64,000 bases of DNA from positions 682,001 to 746,000 of the forward strand of contig NZ_JAUSYU010000001.1 of the NCBI RefSeq assembly GCF_030817075.1, given 5' to 3'. Below the pieces are notes generated by a model. That model made no database searches. It was not told the origin of the DNA and saw only the letters and a list, made by a program, of their open reading frames with translations. Positions 61,628 through 64,000 of this stretch are shown piece by piece. Within the stretch, counting starts at the first letter, position 1. Each line of letters begins with the position of its first letter. Made by a program: the position numbers and the translations under genes. The DNA is from Arthrobacter sp. V1I9 (GTDB lineage: Bacteria; Actinomycetota; Actinomycetes; Actinomycetales; Micrococcaceae).

Positions 61628-62407
61628 ATGATTTCCCTCTCCATCAGCAACAACATCGCCGAGGTTGTCCTGGACGCCCCGCACAAGCTGAACTCGCTGG
61701 ATGAGCAGGCGCTGGCGGACCTGTCCCAGGCGTACGACGACGCTGCTGCCGCCGCCTCCCGCGGTGAGGTGCGGGCGCTGCTGCTGAGGGGAGAGGGCCG
61801 CGCTTTCTGCGCGGGCCGGGACATCCAGAACGTGACGCCGGAGAATGACGACGCCGCCGCGTACCTGGGCGGGCTGGTGGAGCCGCTGCTGAAGAAGATG
61901 AGCGCGTTCCCGGCGCCCACGTTCGCGGCGGCCCATGGTGCCTGCCTGGGCGTGGGGCTGGGGCTGCTGCTGGCCACGGACGTGGTGTACGTGGCGGAGA
62001 ACGCCAAGTTCGGGTCGCCGTTCGCCAAGCTGGGTGCCACGCTGGATTCGGGCGGGCACTGGTTCTTCACCGAGCGGCTGGGCATGCACCGGACGCTGGA
62101 CCTGATCTACACGGCCGAGCTGATGAGCGGCGCAGAGGCCGTGGCGCAGGGGCTGTTCAGCCGGGCGATGCCGGCGGATGAGCTGCTGGAGATTACCCGG
62201 GCTATTGTCGGCCGAGTGGCCCGCGGCGCCACCGGCGCCTTTACCGCAAGCAAGGAACTGGTCGCGCACATCCGTGACCAGCGCCTGGGCCTGTGGGAAG
62301 CCATGGCAGAGGAGAACGCTGAGCAGGCACGGCTCTGCAAAACCGACGACTACGCCGAGGGTTTCAGGGCTTTCCAGGAGAAGCGCGAGCCTAAGTTCAC
62401 CGGCTGA
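61628..62407 (+). CDS. Enoyl-CoA hydratase/isomerase of the paa operon
   Basis: 259 residues with the crotonase fold: GEGRAFCAGRDIQNV (oxyanion-hole Gly region), AHGACLGVGLGLLLATDVVY and FGSPFAKLGATLDSGG. The RDIQ after CAG is typical of PaaG-like isomerases that convert the 1,2-epoxide to the oxepin, but PaaF-type hydratases look close. Its place right after paaE favours PaaG. Start ATG follows AACATAGGAGCCCGA. Confidence 0.9.
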   Translation: MISLSISNNIAEVVLDAPHKLNSLDEQALADLSQAYDDAAAAASRGEVRALLLRGEGRAFCAGRDIQNVTPENDDAAAYLGGLVEPLLKKMSAFPAPTFAAAHGACLGVGLGLLLATDVVYVAENAKFGSPFAKLGATLDSGGHWFFTERLGMHRTLDLIYTAELMSGAEAVAQGLFSRAMPADELLEITRAIVGRVARGATGAFTASKELVAHIRDQRLGLWEAMAEENAEQARLCKTDDYAEGFRAFQEKREPKFTG

Positions 62408-62917
62408 GGGCGTCCGGAACGCCGTTGGGGGCTTAGGGAGGCACCGCGTAGCCGGGTTAGGTAGGTACGGGTGGCCTGAAGGAACGGGTAGCGCTTACTC
62501 GTGTTTCCCGCTTCGGTTGGTTGTTGACTAGGAATTGCCGGCGAGGCGAGGGCGTTCGCAAGCGAAAGCTCCCGCCCCAGCATTCGCCGGCACCCTAATG
62601 AGTCTCTCGGCGAGCCGGGAGGATTCAGGAACGGCGGGATACCATGCGAGTCAGATTATCCACCGGGGACGGCATTTCCCTCTCGACCTGCCCGCACCAA
62701 TTCGTTGGCCGGTGCGATGACTGTTCCACGTCAGCAGGCCTGAGCGAATCCGACCAGATGGTGACGGATGAAGGCGGAACTACGTTTTCGGCCGAGGCTG
62801 GCACTTAACCCACCCTGAGACGTATTGAACTCGGCGCAGCTATCGCCGCTGGTGGGAAGCGTTATTGACCCGATAGTCCAATCTTGATTCAACCTTGCAG
62901 GTTGATTGCAGGAATCT
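62408..62917. other. Non-coding stretch after the paa operon
   Basis: About 510 bp. It has an inverted repeat, TGCCGGCGA (62537-62545) and TCGCCGGCA (62584-62592), that may be a weak terminator. No frame has a ribosome site and recognisable protein. The later part is AT-richer and leads to site E. Confidence 0.5.
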
Positions 62918-62929
62918 TAAGTGTGCTTA
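62918..62929. promoter_or_regulatory. TAAGC-type motif, site E (before Tat-signal protein)
   Basis: TAAGTGTGCTTA, perfect in its TAAG/CTTA ends. The core is 88 bp before the ATG at 63012. Fits the spacing seen at sites A, B and D. Confidence 0.45.
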
Positions 62930-63011
62930 GGAATAGTAGGCGAAGTCGGGAAAACGCCCGGCTAATCCCCGCAGCCGGTGTACAAGACCTGGTGCTGCGG
63001 CTGACACCTAC

Positions 63012-63626
63012 ATGGGGGCGCACTTGTCTGAGGTTCTGAATGCGACGGTCGATGGCAGCAAAGAGACCGGCTTCAGCCGTCGCAGGGTGGTCAAGGGCGT
63101 GGCATGGACATTGCCGGTTATCGCTACAGCTATCGCCGCGCCGGCCGCAGCTGCGTCGCCGCCGCCGATTAGTGCAACAGCAAGTTGGGTTAGTGGCGCG
63201 GCCCCCCAGTTCTCCAAAATTGGGGGCGGCGGCACCAAATACGGCGGAACTGCTCCAGCAACTCTTAGCCTCAAGAACACCGGGACTTCATCATTCACGG
63301 GCACTATTAGCGTGACGACTACCCTGTCCCCGGTGGGGACTGTGCTAGTAGGAATAGGCGTTGAGTCGCTACTGCCTGCTGCTGTGTCCGGCCCTATCTC
63401 TTTTACACAGCGTCAGTCGACTGTGTCCTTTTCGTACACTGGGACTATCGGCAGCGGTCAGACCACCACGTTCTCGGCTTTGTACAACTATGAAACGATC
63501 AATCCAAAACCGAGCAACGTTGCCTATTCCTACGTTATGACCACGACAGTGGTCCTAACAGCCAACGCCGGCGGTTCGCTTTCGCTGGCGCCCACCACCA
63601 GTCCTAACCCCACCATCCAGTTCTAA
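63012..63626 (+). CDS. Tat-signal secreted Ser/Thr-rich protein
   Basis: 204 residues. The Tat motif SRRRVVKGVAW (about 22) leads to a hydrophobic segment and an AAPAAAAS-type cleavage site near residue 50. The mature part is Thr/Ser/Gly-rich with beta-strand periodicity (TLSLKNTGTSSFTGTISVTT), like an immunoglobulin-type surface domain. ATG 63012 has a weak ribosome site; TTG 63024 preceded by GGGGG is an alternative. It lies 2 bp from the PqqD-like gene start, so the two are coupled. Confidence 0.75.
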   Translation: MGAHLSEVLNATVDGSKETGFSRRRVVKGVAWTLPVIATAIAAPAAAASPPPISATASWVSGAAPQFSKIGGGGTKYGGTAPATLSLKNTGTSSFTGTISVTTTLSPVGTVLVGIGVESLLPAAVSGPISFTQRQSTVSFSYTGTIGSGQTTTFSALYNYETINPKPSNVAYSYVMTTTVVLTANAGGSLSLAPTTSPNPTIQF

Positions 63627-63628
63627 CA

Positions 63629-63910
63629 ATGGTCTGGAAACGTGGCGGCCTGGTGGCAGAAGCACGTACTCAATCCGAGGGCCGGGTGGCACTGCTGCAC
63701 TTGGATGCAACCCAGCCCGTCGTTCTGGAAGGTACAGCTGCAATCATTTGGGACCTGATCAATGGGCACCGAAGCGAGCAAGACATCCTGATTGAACTTG
63801 AAGCCGCTTTCGAGGACCTGGCCGGCCAGATGCAGGCCCAGGTCGAAGAGTTCCTTGCATGCCTTGAAGCCCAGCGCCTGATTGAGGCTGCACACACCAC
63901 TTCGCTCTAA
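63629..63910 (+). CDS. PqqD-like (RRE) protein
   Basis: 93 residues of the PqqD/RiPP-recognition fold: VALLHLDATQPVVLEGTAAIIWDLINGHRS, given here in two parts, VALLHLDATQPVVLEGT and AAIIWDLINGHRS, then a helical end (AQVEEFLACLEAQRLIEA). Such proteins bind leader peptides for modification enzymes; a related group occurs in polysaccharide loci with a non-RiPP role. It follows the Tat-signal protein by 2 bp and precedes a third gene that leaves the window. Confidence 0.85.
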   Translation: MVWKRGGLVAEARTQSEGRVALLHLDATQPVVLEGTAAIIWDLINGHRSEQDILIELEAAFEDLAGQMQAQVEEFLACLEAQRLIEAAHTTSL

Positions 63911-63932
63911 CAGCTTTAGGTCCGGGGGGATC

Positions 63933-64000
63933 ATGACCGACGTACAGATGGCGTGCGCGCTAAACGGGTTTGAGGAGATGCAGGGCGGTAGTGATTTGTT
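63933..64000 (+). CDS. Start of an unknown gene, cut by the window
   Basis: ATG 63933 follows GGGGGA by two bases and continues as MTDVQMACALNGFEEMQGG to the window end without a stop. It lies 22 bp after the PqqD-like gene in the same direction. Too short to assign; in such clusters the next gene is often an asparagine-synthase-like, lasso B2-type or nucleotidyltransferase protein. Confidence 0.5.
   Translation, partial: MTDVQMACALNGFEEMQGGSDL

Noticed and set aside
59756..62269. 837-codon minus-strand frame
   Set aside because: It is the antisense shadow of paaCDE and the hydratase gene, with His/Gly/Arg-rich sequence and no motif.

Overview
The window is high-GC, gene-dense actinobacterial DNA. 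Gene content and order point to Micrococcaceae, most likely Arthrobacter or Pseudarthrobacter: a PAS-ANTAR regulator, Mn-catalase, ctaC-ctaD, KdpDE beside TrkH, the paaABCDE operon, GTG/TTG starts with good Shine-Dalgarno sites, and many ATGA or GTGA overlaps. This placement is inferred from style and gene content; there is no rRNA or tRNA in the window. It looks chromosomal. I found no transposase, integrase, phage gene or CRISPR array.

Layout. 0-1.4 kb: a copper locus on the minus strand, with a CsoR-type palindrome, the remnant of a CopZ-like chaperone cut off by a 32-bp tandem repeat, and a copper P-type ATPase that leaves the window. 1.4-14.6 kb: housekeeping and stress genes (PAS-ANTAR regulator, class F sortase with a CHRD surface protein, NhaA, a dehydrogenase/MBL operon, Mn-catalase, cytochrome oxidase subunits II and I). 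14.9-24.7 kb: a long plus-strand run resembling a cell-surface polymer locus (phosphoesterase, IspD-like/SDR bifunctional enzyme, LicD-methyltransferase, coiled-coil protein, GH1-like hydrolase, glycosyltransferase), followed by an M20 peptidase and a YbdK-type ligase. 24.7-30.2 kb: an arsenic locus with aquaporin and ArsR-ArsC divergent from one short control region, then ArsC, thioredoxin reductase, an 18-residue peptide with three CC pairs, an ArsO-like flavoprotein and a second ArsC-like protein with an altered P-loop. No ArsB or Acr3 pump is present.

30.5-36.4 kb: alpha/beta hydrolases, a cupin, a FetB-like permease and a stress-protein group ending in a PRC-barrel/DUF2382 protein. 36.5-45.4 kb: M28 peptidase, then a potassium block (kdpD, kdpE, APC permease, trkH) on the minus strand without kdpFABC. 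45.7-49.9 kb: haloperoxidase-like secreted protein, HAD protein, DUF2975-XRE-membrane trio, DUF808 protein. 50-53.2 kb: a Ser/Thr kinase operon region flanked by two paralogous STAS-like proteins. 53.5-57 kb: a SARP-REC regulator, a class A beta-lactamase-like protein and an AbiEi-like protein. 57.4-62.4 kb: paaABCDE plus an enoyl-CoA hydratase behind a TetR-type site. 63.0-64.0 kb: a Tat-signal secreted protein, a PqqD-like (RRE) protein and the start of a third gene, cut by the window edge.

Four patterns cut across gene boundaries. First, a 32-bp periodic repeat appears twice: it terminates copZ, and three periods (96 bp, so in frame) sit inside the M20 peptidase gene. Second, two 66-bp palindromes of identical length (28260 and 34353) share 46 of 66 bases and show compensatory stem changes. 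Third, a TAAGCRTGCTTA-like motif recurs at five sites, four of them 70-95 bp before a start codon. Fourth, at least four genes carry an apparent single extra base that breaks an otherwise conserved protein, which means either an error-prone assembly or recent decay. The most promising undescribed element is the tiny six-cysteine peptide of the arsenic operon.
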